Source of the DNA: Uloborus plumipes
Lineage: Eukaryota; Arthropoda; Arachnida; Araneae; Uloboridae
Reading direction: 5' to 3'
Assembly (NCBI GenBank): GCA_038373865.1
Contig: JAXGGA010000022.1
Location: 416,614-480,613, forward strand
DNA: 64,000 nucleotides
Made by a program: the position numbers and the translations under genes. The notes under the pieces were generated by a model. It was not told the DNA's origin. It made no database searches and saw only the letters and a program-made list of their open reading frames with translations. Shown here piece by piece: positions 33,331 to 45,390 of this stretch (its first letter is position 1; every line of letters starts with the position of its first letter).

Positions 33331-34760
33331 GAGAGAGTTTCGTTGGGAAGTGAAGAAATTTCGGAGATTTCGCAGTTTTTGTAAAAAAAAAATATTTTTA
33401 CTGTGTTCTCATTAATTGTTGAAATTTGTAAATACAGTGAACGACGGTTAATTGAATTAGTGATCAATCGAATCAATTGTTTCCAAAAATCCTCAAAAAC
33501 AGAGCAAATTCCAGCGTCATTAAATTAGCCGCTTTATTGCATCAGCTACTTTATTGAATCCAAACTTTCTATCAAACGTGATTTATACAAGCAGCGGCCA
33601 TTGTACATGATTATTAATATTTTGCGGACTGTTTCAATAGTTTATTTTGCATTTCGTCTCATTTTCTTTTAGATTGATTTTGTTTTGATTCTTTTTGTTT
33701 ATTTTAGGTTCCATTTCGTTTCTACGGGTGACGTAAGTGGTTTAATATTATTGATAAAAAATGAGAGGTGCGATAAGATGATTATAACTTGCTGCGATTA
33801 AAATGAATGAAGAGTATTAATAAGTACCTAATTATAACTTAGGCTGTTCAAAAATATTATGCTTTGAGGGGAGGGGGTTTATTAATGACATGGGGTTAAT
33901 TGTGACAGTTTATGACAGGAAGGAGGAAGGGGGTAGCAAGAAGTGTGACCATCAAGTATTTTTTATAATAATATACTTATGAAAAACAGCGTGACAAGTA
34001 ACAGAGGGGGTTGGGGAGTTAGGTGAATTGAGGGGAGTACGAGGGTCAAAATTGCTGACAAAAGTGTGACATAATTTATGGAGAGCTTCAAGAGGGACAA
34101 GAATTGATCATTTATTTACATTATAGAGGTATTCAGAGCAAAATGCATTGAGTTCATAAATTATACATTTGAGCTAATTAAGGTTGAAGTCTATTATCAC
34201 TTGAATCCTAAAGGAATTTAGAGAATAATTTCTTTTTCTGTTGTTGTAATGTTAAGACTAACTAAAATATAAGTCATAATGTGAATTTTAAGGATAATAA
34301 AAGTGTCAATTCGATTTTATAATCAGAGATTACTGCTCATATTTTTCTTTGAAATTATTGCTTCAGTAGTAAATATCAATTGGGATTTTGTCCTCAATGG
34401 CTCCAAAAAGAGACAATGAACAAGCTTTGCTCAGAAAATAACAAGTTTTTAAAAAATAGTTCTTTACTTGATCCACATTTGGTCTGAAAGCTTCAATTAC
34501 CAGTGTTTAAAATTTTGTGGGTAAAAATATTACATACAAAAATGTAACAAAGACTGAACTTTAACTGTTTTGATTTGTTACAGTTGCATTGACTACGTAT
34601 GATTCCAACATAAAAACAATTGCATAGCGTTTATTGGGAATTATCCAATATTTAATGTGATATTTATTTGAAATATTATTTTAAGACTGTAGCTCATAAA
34701 ATGCGAAATAATGCTAAAATAACTACTGTTTATTTTCCTCTCATGTTTAAGCTAAAATAT
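33331..34760. other. AT-rich non-coding DNA with G-rich patches
   Basis: G-rich strings near 33,870-33,930 and 34,010-34,050 resemble old DNA-transposon sequence, but no termini were found. No gene recognised. Confidence 0.4.
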
Positions 34761-34762
34761 TA

Positions 34763-36072
34763 CAGGGAGACAAGAAATAACTTGGACACACATCGTACAT
34801 TATAACTTTAATGCTAATGAAAATATTGCGACCAAAATTCAAAATAAGTATGAAATACATTAATTCGTGTAATATATTTAAGCACTTTCAAACTGGCTAC
34901 CTTTAGCATTTATACGGAAGCTTTAGACGCGTCACAAAATTTTCGGCTAGGGGCCGTAACTCACTTATATCCCTATTATATATGATATTTTATTCCTTTC
35001 CTTCAATATGAATTTTTGAAGGGATGCCAAAGTTTTATGATGTTTAGTATCATCGAGGAATTGGAATCGAGATCCCTTGATTCCAAGATGGACCAAACAG
35101 AATAATCAATTGTGTTCAAATCTGGGGAATCCGGGGGCCATTCTTAAACTCCAATGAAGTTCGGAGAATGTGTCTTGCATCAATCTTGAATGTCTTTAGC
35201 TCCGTATGCAGGTGCAAAAATCCTGTTGGAGGGTTCATCTTTGGTTTTCATAGAGCTTTTGCGGCCAAGGTTGCGACCAACCACATCTTCCAAAATGAGT
35301 TTGCGGTATGTTTGTTGACTAATTTTTATCCATTGATCAACAAAAACAAGTGATATTTTCCCCTTAAAACATAATTCATCTGATGGCAGATAGGGGTCGT
35401 TGCCGCCGCCAACAATTTAAGAATTTCTAGGTGCTTCTGCTAACCAACCTCTATCATTATGGCTATTTTGAGCTTGTTCAATCGAGAACAGTTTCGTATC
35501 TGTGAAGATCAATGTTTGCTATCGATAATCTGCGGCCCGCTTTAACAGTTCTTTCTTTTTTTGAAGTCTTGTGCCTTTGTTCTTTGCTGCTAGCTTTTGA
35601 GCCTCTTTAGTTTTGCAAGGGAGAAGATCAGTCTGCACTCGTACCATCAAACTAGGGGTTTCTCTTTTTGATCTTCACCCCTTTAACAACATTTCTCATT
35701 GAAATCCTTGGATTTCGTTAAATTTGCTTTTTGATCACTTTCCAGTCTCTTGATGTGTTATTTGTGCGGTTTCTTCTTCTTCCTGACCTGTAACCATCAT
35801 GTCTGAGTTTTTTTAAACCTTTGGATTATGTAGGAAACCTTCCGCTTAGCCACTTTCAATCGTTGAACAATTTCGCATTTTTTTCATTTCTTGCTTATGT
35901 AATTCAAGTACAGCAGATCGGTTGCGAACCATAATGGTTATCCCAACTAACTTACTTGCACCTATTTAGTAGTTTTACAAGATCGATTCTTTATCACGAT
36001 ACCCTTAAAAATGCAGTGGCATTTACAGATAGTTGGTTTGAAACTTCGTCCAAGTTATTTCTTGTCACACTG
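34763..36072 (-). mobile_element. mariner/maT-type transposon, full length but decayed
   Basis: The inverted ends GACAAGAAATAACTTGGAC (left, 34,770-34,788) and the complement (right, about 36,049-36,067) lie inside TA at 34,761-34,762 and 36,073-36,074. The length of 1,310 bp is the normal size for this group. The transposase gene on the minus strand is riddled with stops and shifts. Confidence 0.88.
34960..35935 (-). pseudogene. mariner/maT-like transposase pseudogene
   Basis: Reading the minus strand from an ATG at about 35,933 gives MVRNRSAVLELHKQE, an N-terminal helix-turn-helix start typical of the group. Further pieces follow in shifting frames: a VTGQEEEETAQITH segment, a RNP..DGTSAD segment and a C-terminal FPRFEHN-LFCLVHLGIKGSRF-like stretch. 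There are more than ten stops, so catalytic residues cannot be placed safely. The layout relative to the inverted ends fits an ancient inactive copy. Confidence 0.7.
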
Positions 36073-36074
36073 TA

Positions 36075-38075
36075 TTTAGTCATGGGAAATAGAATATCCG
36101 TCAAAAAAGCATCTGTACGCGAACTGTGCTTAACTTCCTTGCAGTGTTATTATAAGCGTTGGGAAAACCGATTTACAGCAACGCAACGATTTCAGCGGTT
36201 ACGTGGTAAAGCACCATACGTATATATTTAATATTTATTTCTATTTTGATTTCATACATTTAATATTTTATGTTAGGTGCAAATTGAAAGTTTTAAACTT
36301 GTCTAAAATAAGGTAAAGATGGTCTGCATTCGTATCTATAGTTGATGTGATGCCGATGTATTTAAAAAACCTAATACTGTAATATTAATAGTTTAATACT
36401 TTTATATATACTTGACTAAGAAACTAGAATGGGGATGGGGGTGGGGGGATCTATATGTGCATGTTAATGTTGTTCTTACGATTCGCCATTTTTTATTTTA
36501 TTTCAACTGTTTGTTTAGGTCATTTATTTGTGTAAATGTGGGACGGTCTAAAATTTTTACCTTTATTTATTTGTATAAATGCGGAACGGTATAAAATTTA
36601 TTTTTGACGCTTTTCACACATTTACACCTATTTTTACATGTATAACCAATCACTACGTAATTTATTGACGTAGAATATAATTGGTTGCGGAAGAAACACA
36701 TATTCCATAAAAACATCATAAGTATTAAGTCTGGTAACTTGGGTTCAAAAAATCGATTTTTTTTTTGCTTAATTTGAAAGTACAATATCTTGAGAATATA
36801 CTGTGAAAATTTCAGACAGAAATTCGAAATATTTTGGGAGTTATAACGAGTTTCCTAGAGCGCCTCGGAGTCCAACATTTAAGGTCGACCGGCAGCTGCA
36901 TCCGCTTGGACACTTCTATTGTATGCGCGCATTTTTTATACCTGGATTGACTCTGTTATTCTTTTATATATATTTATATATATATTTATGTAGATATAAT
37001 ATATATATATTTTAAATATAAATGCCGCTCCAGGCATAGACGATTGACGTAAGCATAAGTTTACTTATGAAAATTTGTCGTTGAACTTTAAACGCGTTTT
37101 TCTCAAAACATTGTTTTTCTGGTCGGCCCGGGTTCTAACTTTTTTTCTACTGAACCGATTGCTTTCAAATTTTAACAGGCTGTTTTACACACTCATAGTT
37201 CTCTTCGGTACTAACGAGATCTTTTTCACCCCTAACTTTTTATTTTACAACAATTTCTTTGCTAAAATAAAAGGACTTTTTTTTTTCAAAGTCCTCCATT
37301 TTGTTATTTACCCTTAAAATTTAACTTCAGTAGTTCCGACCAGCATGACATGTCTATAGATTAAGAATAATCAAGAATATACGATTTCAGATAACATCAA
37401 GAGCCAAAATTACCCGGGCCACCCAAGTGCATTTTTTTGAGGTTCCAACTTTGAGTGACAATAATAATAGTAATAAACTGTTAAATTTTTTCAAATATAT
37501 ATTTTTTTATATTTTCAATATGTAAATAAAAACACTCTTAATATTCAAGAAGATTCATTTTTATTTTCCTATAAAAACCACCCCCCAAAGAAGTCATGAA
37601 AATAGGCATAAGTTACCGGACTACTACCTTAAATGCCACTTTTTGGTTATCACCATCTACTACGATTATGGCTTTTGCAAATTCACAAAAAATGCATTAA
37701 CATGTTGTAAATGGTAAATTTTAACGTTTGGGTATTGTTTTTAACATATTTTAGTAGGTGATATCTGACGTTGCCTTATTTCCTGTAATTGCTTTTTTAC
37801 GAAGACAACTGAATGCGTATTGCACTTGCATGTGGAAAACTGAGTGCGATATTTAAAGACTACAGTTGATTCATTTCAAATCAGGCCAGAATGAAAAAAA
37901 AATGTTGCGTATTAAAATACGTCACTGAATAACATAAATAGTAATAACATAATCAACATACATATGATGTGAAGCAAAATATAAAATACTAAAAATATCA
38001 AAAGTTCGATCAAATTGAAGAATACGACGCTTACATATTCTTATTAAAAATAAAACATCAAAATCGTAATAAACA
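36075..38075. other. non-coding DNA, partly repeat-like
   Basis: TA-rich simple sequence at about 36,962-37,018. The stretches 36,650-36,930 and 37,040-37,320 have the even, moderately GC-containing look of old transposable elements, but no partner or termini are in this window. No host gene recognised. Confidence 0.4.
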
Positions 38076-38365
38076 AGAAGTTCTGTCAAGAACTAAACGA
38101 GCCTACATTCCCGTACATCGACATCGGCATTCTAGCATTGATCATTATTCTCTTGATTATCTGAGACTGAAAATTATGTTAAACATACCTTTTTAGCAGT
38201 TAAAGCTGATTTCTAAAAGCAAAATATACCCCTCCCATCAGATGAAATAGAGACGTAAAAAGTAAATAAACGAATAAATAAAGTTTTGTCGCACCTTTTA
38301 AAGAATGTAACTGTTACAATTCTTCCGTAGAAAAAATCCTCAATCGTTTTCAAAAAAAAAAAAAA

Positions 38366-38424
38366 AAATAATAATAATAAATAAATAAATAAATAAATAA
38401 AAAATAAATAAATAAATAAATAAA
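38366..38424. repeat. (AAAT)n / (AAT)n microsatellite
   Basis: AAT and AAAT units in an almost unbroken run inside arm R. The equivalent place in arm L has only a T-rich tract. Confidence 0.9.
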
Positions 38425-38879
38425 AGTACAAAGAGCATCAAAACACATTTTATCAAACAAAGAAAAAAAAAAGAAAAAGAAAAGGAAAAAAAAACTCGTC
38501 CGTCAATAAAATGTCTCGAATTTCACTTTTAATCCGTTGCCAGTTAAATATAAATAAAGAATAAAATGCCCTCGTGAACGAAAAATTTTTGTTACAAAAA
38601 AAAAATCGTCTGCCAAAAGAAAAAAAGAAAAGAAAAAAAAAACAATAATAAATAAAATGAAACAAATGCATAAATAAACAAAAAATCGTCTGCACAGTCA
38701 GTCATTTTTTTCTGAGCCTGCACTTCCGCCATGTTTGCGGAGTCGGAGGCGGAATCAGAGTCCTCACAGAAAGTACTTTACAATACACAATTATTCAGAA
38801 AAGTACTTTACAAACATTATTTATCAAAACCATTTTCTTACAAAGTTAGTTTGAAGGAAATCCGACTTTAAGTTCAGGA

Positions 38880-39660
38880 TCAACATTCAACTTAAATTCC
38901 CCGTAGGCGCTAATGTTAAATTTTTTTTTCTGAACTGTTCAATATTGAATGAAAAATGGTTCAAATCAAAAAGCGAAGTATGGGAATGAGCCTCTCCGAG
39001 ATCTTTCAAACAAAAAAAAAGTCCATTCGGACGGTTCACTCGAAAGTTATTAGGTGGGGAAAGGTTGCTTGAACGGTTCAAAGTTAAACGAAAAAATGTT
39101 CAAATTGAAAATTTAAATACGGTAAAGAAGTATCCTTGCTGAGATCCTTCGAACAAAAAAAAAGTTTATTTAAATCTGACTGCTCATTTAAAAGTTATTA
39201 GGGGTGACAGCTTGCTTGAACGGTTCAATGTTGAACGAAAAAATGTTCAAATTGAAAATTTAAATACGGTAATAATGCATCCTTGCTGAGATCCTTGAAA
39301 CAAAAAAAAAAAAAGTTTATTTAAATCGGACGGTTCGCTCAAAAGTTATTAGGGGTGACAGCTTGCTTGAGCGGTTCAATGTTGAACGTAAAACTGTTCA
39401 AATCGGAAATGTAAATACGGGAATGAAGTATCCTTGATAAGATCTTTCGAACAAAAAAAAATTTGTTCAAATCGGACTGTTCACTCAAAAGTTACCACCG
39501 CGGGACAGGTTGTTTAACGGTTCAAAGTTGAACCAAAAATTGTTCAAATCGAAAAATCAAATATGGGAATGAGCTGTACGCGCCGAGATCTTTGCAACAA
39601 AAAAAAGTTTGTCAAAATCAAAATGTTCATTCAAAAGTTATTAGGGGGGGGGGGCAGACA
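38880..39660 (-). repeat. tandem repeat of about 150 bp, about five units
   Basis: Phrases GTTCAAATCG, AAAAGTTATTAGG, GGTGACAGCTTGCTTGAACG and GAGATCCTT(G/C)GAACAAAAAAAA recur at about 140-160 bp. It is the same unit as at 4,040-4,360 in the opposite orientation. The central units are closest to each other, as expected for recent local amplification. Confidence 0.75.
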
Positions 39661-39905
39661 GACCGACCGACCGACACACAAATTCCCCATCTCAATACCC
39701 TAATTTCAAATTTTTAATTTATCGATATTCATTTTACCTTTTTTTATTTCTTTTTGGCTTTTTTTCGGACTTGGCGATATTTTTTTCGGACTTGGCGATA
39801 TTTTTTTCATTTGGCGATATTTTTTTGACTTGGCGATATTTTTTAGATACATTAAGCCACTTTTAATACTTTTTTCGTCTTTCTTTTATTTTTAACGGGA
39901 AAGTA

Positions 39906-40446
39906 GGCTAAAAAGGGAAAAAATAAACAGCATAGTGATAGTTTACGCTTGACGCCTTTATACCGAGTTATCCTTCAAACTTTTTAATTCTTAATAACTG
40001 AACAGTTCATTTTTTTTCTTTAATTAATCAAAAATAGCTATTTTTAAGATTAAAAGTAGATGAAAAAGTTAACTGAAAAACAAAACAAAACAAATTTTCT
40101 TGTTTACTTAATGTAGTTAGATAAATTCCTTCAACTAAAGCATAACAAGTATGTCTGCATTTGATAACGTTTCTCAAAATGTATTTTTAATTTTTATTTT
40201 CTGAACAAGAGAATCATATTTACACGACACTTTTAGTATCAAAGATACCAATGATATGAGAAAAAGTATGAATCTGCTTTTTATATCCCGATATAATATT
40301 TCACTAAGTAAATGTTCAACTTAGGAACAAAAGGAATATATCATACATGGTGGACTTTAAGAAAGGCTTTATTACCTTACAAACAAAAGTGTCTGGTTCA
40401 GTTTGTAAATAAGCAATTATTAATAAGACAAATACAGAGTGAATGA
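39906..40446. other. AT-rich non-coding DNA
   Basis: Nothing recognised. Confidence 0.5.
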
Positions 40447-40447
40447 T

Positions 40448-40490
40448 GTCAACATTTCACGAAGTGAAATGTTGACATTTCACTTCGTGA
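40448..40490. repeat. compact double palindrome with two alternative hairpins
   Basis: GTCAACATTTCAC (40,448-40,460) pairs exactly with 40,464-40,476 around a GAA loop. The overlapping TCACGAAGTGAAAT (40,457-40,470) pairs exactly with 40,477-40,490. The two foldings exclude each other. Function unknown. Confidence 0.8.
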
Positions 40491-42183
40491 CAATTTAGTT
40501 TTTTTGTTAGTTTTCTGGAAAATAGGAGATGAAAAACTGTTCCTTACTCTCTCTTGTGCTTTGGAATAACTGAATAATACTACTGGAAGAAAAACAACTT
40601 CCACTAATAAAATTTTTGCTAGCAATTAGTTTGAATCAACCTTATGGGCTACGGAAGCGGTATGAAACCTTAATTTCGATTGTTTTCAAAATATTACGCT
40701 TGCACTAACTATAGCTGGGAAAAAAACACTTCAGAAATCACAAGTTTTGCTGAAATTCGCATAAGCTTATATTACCCAGCTTAAATCAAAACCTTTGGCA
40801 ATAGCAGACCAACTTATATTTAACTCGCTCTCTAAATTTATAGAACTGTATAAAAAACCCATTGAAATTCTTTATTAGAAAAACATTTGAATTAAAAAGC
40901 TATTTGGGACGGATTTTTCTCACAATGTTAACAATTAAAAACGTGTAGCGAAACAAAAGCAATTTCTATGAATTTAAACAAGATTCCAGTGCATTCAATT
41001 TTTGCAGAAAACCTCTGTTCATTATTCATTATAGAAACGGATACCCACTCATTAAACACATTTAGCAAAGTCATTCAAACTACAATTAGAGGCTCTTAAT
41101 TTTCACTTTAAATGAGTCACAAATAATTGGAATACTTTTATTCCAGTTACTTCTCACTCCATTATTTTCCCAAATTTCCGAAAAGCAGCTTCATTTTAAA
41201 AATGTTAAGTAATGACTGCATGTCTCAGCTGAAGAAAGCTGCTTTGATGGACATCAGCTGCTATCTTTAGTTAATTCAATTTGCTCCGATTGCTTTGTGT
41301 TACGTAATTGAAAACCGCAGTTAATACAAATTTTTTGAAATATGTTTTCCTCTCATGCTACACATGTGTACCAATTGATAACCTGCAAGTTTACATCAAT
41401 AAAACAGGCTTCATATCATCACCTGATTTTCGACGATTGCAGTCATTTAGTATTAATCATTATTATGATTACTGAAAAGATTGATTTGTGGTTAATGCGT
41501 AAAATAGATAGGAACTAATTGGAAATCTTGATCATGATTATTAAAATAAATTAATATTGCTGAAAATTTATCTATCGTGATTAATATTATTGGAATTAGT
41601 ATGAGTGAGGTAACGATTGTGATCAGGACTAGTAGATGTGCTTTAGTTTCATTTAATAACGGATTTCTTTTAAAGCATTTTAATTCACATTTCTAGGTCA
41701 AAATTCATGCCATATTATCAACAATACTAACTAGCAGTCCGTGACTTCAAAAGCTGCAGATTTAGGTATATGTTATCCAGTTTACAAAGAAAGTTCTTTA
41801 TAATAGTGTATGGCATAATTGAGTTAATTTAGTAAATCTATTTTTAAGAATTTTATTAACATATAAATCAGCAGATAGCCAAACTAGTAAATATTACGAC
41901 ATACATTAAGCGCTTCAACAATAAGTTTCTATTTTATATTTGCTTACAATTTTTAAGTTTAACTCTCATTTTTTACATCATTTTACACAGTTTTTTTTAA
42001 ATCTATAAAACATTCCCTTTTTCTCTTCAGTTCATCAAACATTTCAAGTATTTTAAAACATAAAGGACTTAAAATTCAGTTATTCAAATATTAAAACTTG
42101 ACAATATTTGCTGTATAAACGAATAAACAAAGATCCTGTATATGAATAAAACTAATTACTACTTTGAAAAGAAAAACAAAGAG
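40491..42183. other. AT-rich non-coding DNA
   Basis: A slightly less AT-rich patch at about 41,200-41,330 is not assignable. No gene recognised. Confidence 0.45.
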
Positions 42184-42191
42184 ATATATAT

Positions 42192-43323
42192 GGGTGATTC
42201 TACAAATACGGGAATATTTCTAACATATAGATTTCAAAAAATTAATTTAAAATTAAAAATCTGAAAAAAATCAGCAAAGCACTTGATAAATTACATAATT
42301 AAAATAGAATATCAGCAGAGCTTAAATGTTTGTATTTTATTGTATTTTTGGATTTTTATTTTTTGAAGGCATATGTGAATGATAAAAAGAGCATGTGGAT
42401 GACACAATGGGTATGTGAATATAACACAGTAAGTATGTGAATAACACAAACACAATAAGTATATTGATGAAATTTTTTAACCAGTAAACTGTTAGACATA
42501 ATTTTTAAACATTGTACTGTCATAGTTTGGCTTTTGATTCATCCACATATCTTATATTGGGCGCATGTGAATAACAATAGAAAAAGGGCATGTGAATGAC
42601 AAAACACAAGTAATTGTGTTCTCAAAAAGTCATATCTGAATATTTTTCGGCTTCACTTCTAATTAGAACTCACAAATGTAAGCCTTAGGATTATTCATTG
42701 TCAAAATTTATTTACATGTACATTTTACATGCATTCTGTGGGGCATGTTAATGACAAAGATAAAAAACACTTGCCTTGAAAGTTGAATTTAGTTTGCTTT
42801 TTATCAAAAAGCAATTGCAGAACAGCAAAATTAACCCTCATCCAGGAATAACAAAGTTCCATGCTTTATTTTAAGATGTGTTGCCAGATTTTGAAATAAA
42901 ACATTTCAGAGAAAAATATTCGTACTTTTTAGACATGTGGATGACTGATAATCGCTGGGACAAAGTTTAGATTAACTTTTAGAGACATTATTTTCATATT
43001 ATTTTGCTTTTTTTATGATTTACATCTTGCACATATTCATATTTATAAATAAAAAACTCTTGAGAAAAAAATCACTTATTTTTTTTAAATCTATATTCCG
43101 CTGATTGTGAAAATGGTACCTATGGGACAGGGCATGTGGATGACATTTCAATCTAATATCCTTTTTTTTAAGTGAATAATAATTAAATATTGACGTTGTT
43201 GATTACGGAAATTATAGAACAAAAGATGCATAAAAGTATTCCCAAAATAGTTTTTTATTAAATTAAAAACAAAAAGAGCAATCAGTATGGAACACAAATT
43301 TGCCCATTTTTGTATAATCACCC
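42192..43323. mobile_element. 1.1-kb terminal-inverted-repeat element with an internal recurring motif
   Basis: The ends GGGTGATTCTACAAATACGG and the complement of GGGTGATTATACAAAAATGG match over about 22 bases. ATATATAT flanks both sides (42,184-42,191 and 43,324-43,331), which may be an 8-bp duplication but is low complexity. The interior holds about nine same-direction copies of a (G/A)CATGTGRATRACA motif. No open frame of note, so it is non-autonomous. Confidence 0.75.
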
Positions 43324-43332
43324 ATATATATA

Positions 43333-43558
43333 CCGTAAATCAGGGTTACTTGGACCCTAGGGGGTTACGTGAGCCCACTACAATAAAATGATAAAATCTA
43401 GGTTTGGTACCTACTAGTTGAAGACTTGCACGTAGTTCCTCGTTTCTCCACTAGGTAGAAGCCCTCTGCAGTCTCTAACGCTAGTACCAAACCCAGATTT
43501 TATCATTTTACTGTGGGCTCAAGTAGCCCTCTTCTGGGTCCAAGTAACCCTGATTTAC

Positions 43559-43560
<2 letters not shown>
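43333..43560. mobile_element. 228-bp palindromic MITE with TA flanks
   Basis: Inverted arms of about 85 bp begin CCGTAAATCAGGGTTACTTG and end with the complement, around a loop near 43,415-43,480. TA lies at 43,331-43,332 and 43,561-43,562. Both arms contain an AAATGATAAAATCT-type string. Only one copy in the window. Mariner-like by target site only. Confidence 0.85.

Positions 43561-43638
<78 letters not shown>
43561..43638. repeat. (TA)n microsatellite, 78 bp
   Basis: An uninterrupted TA run starting exactly at the right-hand TA target copy of the adjacent MITE. Confidence 0.98.
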
Positions 43639-43641
<3 letters not shown>

Positions 43642-44751
43642 TATGTGCGTGTGTGAAAAATAAAAAAACGTAGAAAAATTATAGGTTAGTTATTCCTTCT
43701 TTGTCATACAGAAAATAATTGTGGATTTTAAACTAGTACGAAGTCGGTTATTTCCTTATTAAAAAGTCGCTACATTAAAAATCTGTTATGCGGTGGATCT
43801 ATTTTCATGAATTTATTTAAATTAATACCCAAACGGTTATGCGGCGAGTTTAGTTTAAGAGCATTTGATTGCGACTTTTAATTAAAGATGACGTAATTAT
43901 ATCTTAACTCTCTATTTCAATTAGTCCTTTCGGTTAGACCGAGTCAAGTTCAAAAGGAGATTTTAAAAGAGCAGAAGTATATACTCATATTTTAAATATT
44001 TTTCAAAATATCTTTTAATTTTACACTGCTCTGCATTTATTAATGTTAAACACTCGTAAGCGTTTTCCCAAAACTAACTTTTACTCCCACTTTCTCTCTT
44101 TTTTAAAAATTCAATTAAGATTTATTTTTGGAACAGATGTAAACAGGTTTTAGATAAAAGTTTCATTATGAATTTGAATTTAATTAATTACGAAAAGTAC
44201 CTAGATTTCTATCATAAACGAGCTTTTGAACTGTGCTATCTCTAAAATGTCAAGAGTAGTTGCTCCGGGATAGAGCAAATTAAAACCAACTTGAGCAGAA
44301 ATGAAAAATTTTCCGCAAAAATGCCAAAAACGAAAAGATCGGTATCATCCATCCAAATAAAGTAAGATTTCCAAAGTTATTTAAGACTAGGTGTTCTTTC
44401 ATTTAAGGAATAGTTTCAGAGAGAACTCGTTAAAGTATGATTTCGTTGCTCAGTGCTGTTTATTTATAGACAAAAACAGAGCCTACTAGTTTCTGTTCTT
44501 CCACAGCTATAAACTGTGCAGATATGTATAATACCTGTAATTGTATTTTGCTATGCAAAAACTATTTATTAAAAATTGTTTTTAATCGGCGGATAGTTAA
44601 GAAACTAATAAATGATTCTCAAAAACAGTATTAGTTGTTACAAATTGAAATTAATACTGATTATAAAAGTTAAATATTAAGTTTAACTATAATAAAACAT
44701 TAATTACATCATTAATCAGTCATTATTGAAAATTGATTTTCTTAATAAGCG
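43639..44751. other. AT-rich non-coding DNA
   Basis: Nothing recognised. Confidence 0.5.
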
Positions 44752-44755
44752 GTTA

Positions 44756-44821
44756 GGGTCATTCCATGGAAATGTTAACCTCAGCCGAGGAAAAAAAAAA
44801 CCAAAGTGAAAAAAGTATCAA

Positions 44822-44856
<35 letters not shown>

Positions 44857-45386
44857 AAATCATTCAACATAAGAAGTTTAAAAAAATGAAAAGGTATTGT
44901 AATTATCCTTGAGATTAGCCATAATAAATAGTTTTTACTGTGTCTACTGCTTGTTATTTCGATGGTTACGTTAGTAACGTTACGTTAGTCACACTCCATC
45001 TTGAGTAAAAGACACACAAGTTTTATAAAAAAAATTAATATTTAATAAATGTGTTTTATGTTTTTAAAAGCCAACTGTACACATTTTCCAAATATATCAT
45101 TCATTTTTTAACACTTGCTTAACTTTTGAGAAATTTTTGCCTCACAACATGAGCATTCATTTTCAGGGTTACAAAAATGTTACGTTAGTCACGCTGCCCT
45201 TTTGGTTGAAAAAATATCTACAGTCAGTAATTTTGCTTTAAATTCTTAGCAGACATGATACATAGATACCATGTACATTGTAAATCCATCGGCATAGCTA
45301 AAAAATATTTTTTATCCTTTAAGTTACAAGTAAAAACAGTTACAAAATCAGCTCTGAATGTTACGTTAGTCACTATGGAATGACCC
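44756..45386. mobile_element. 631-bp terminal-inverted-repeat element with GTTA duplication
   Basis: It starts GGGTCATTCCATGG and ends with the complement (ATGGAATGACCC). GTTA lies directly outside both ends (44,752-44,755 and 45,387-45,390). The motif GTTACGTTAGT(C/A)AC occurs four times in one direction, at about 44,964, 44,979, 45,179 and 45,360, the last adjoining the right end. An (AAAT)n run lies at about 44,819-44,858. Non-coding. Confidence 0.8.
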
Positions 45387-45390
45387 GTTA

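Larger units (their letters stand above)
38076..39905 (-). repeat. large dispersed repeat, arm R (inverted partner of 3,835-4,925)
   Basis: Reverse-complement counterpart of arm L. It starts inside the candidate exon sequence (plus-strand frame QEVLSRTKRAYIPVHRHRH at about 38,084-38,140, continuing as SSIDHYSLDYLRLKIML before a stop). It then runs through an A-rich region, the tandem tract and the GACCGACCGACCGACACAC block, and ends in TATCGCCAAGTC-like sequence repeated four times near 39,770-39,845. It is longer than arm L because of tandem unit expansion. Confidence 0.75.

Noticed and set aside
33400..33600. Possible pogo-like remnant starting ACAGTGAACGACGGTTAATT
   Set aside because: Only one weak end; no matching right terminus found.
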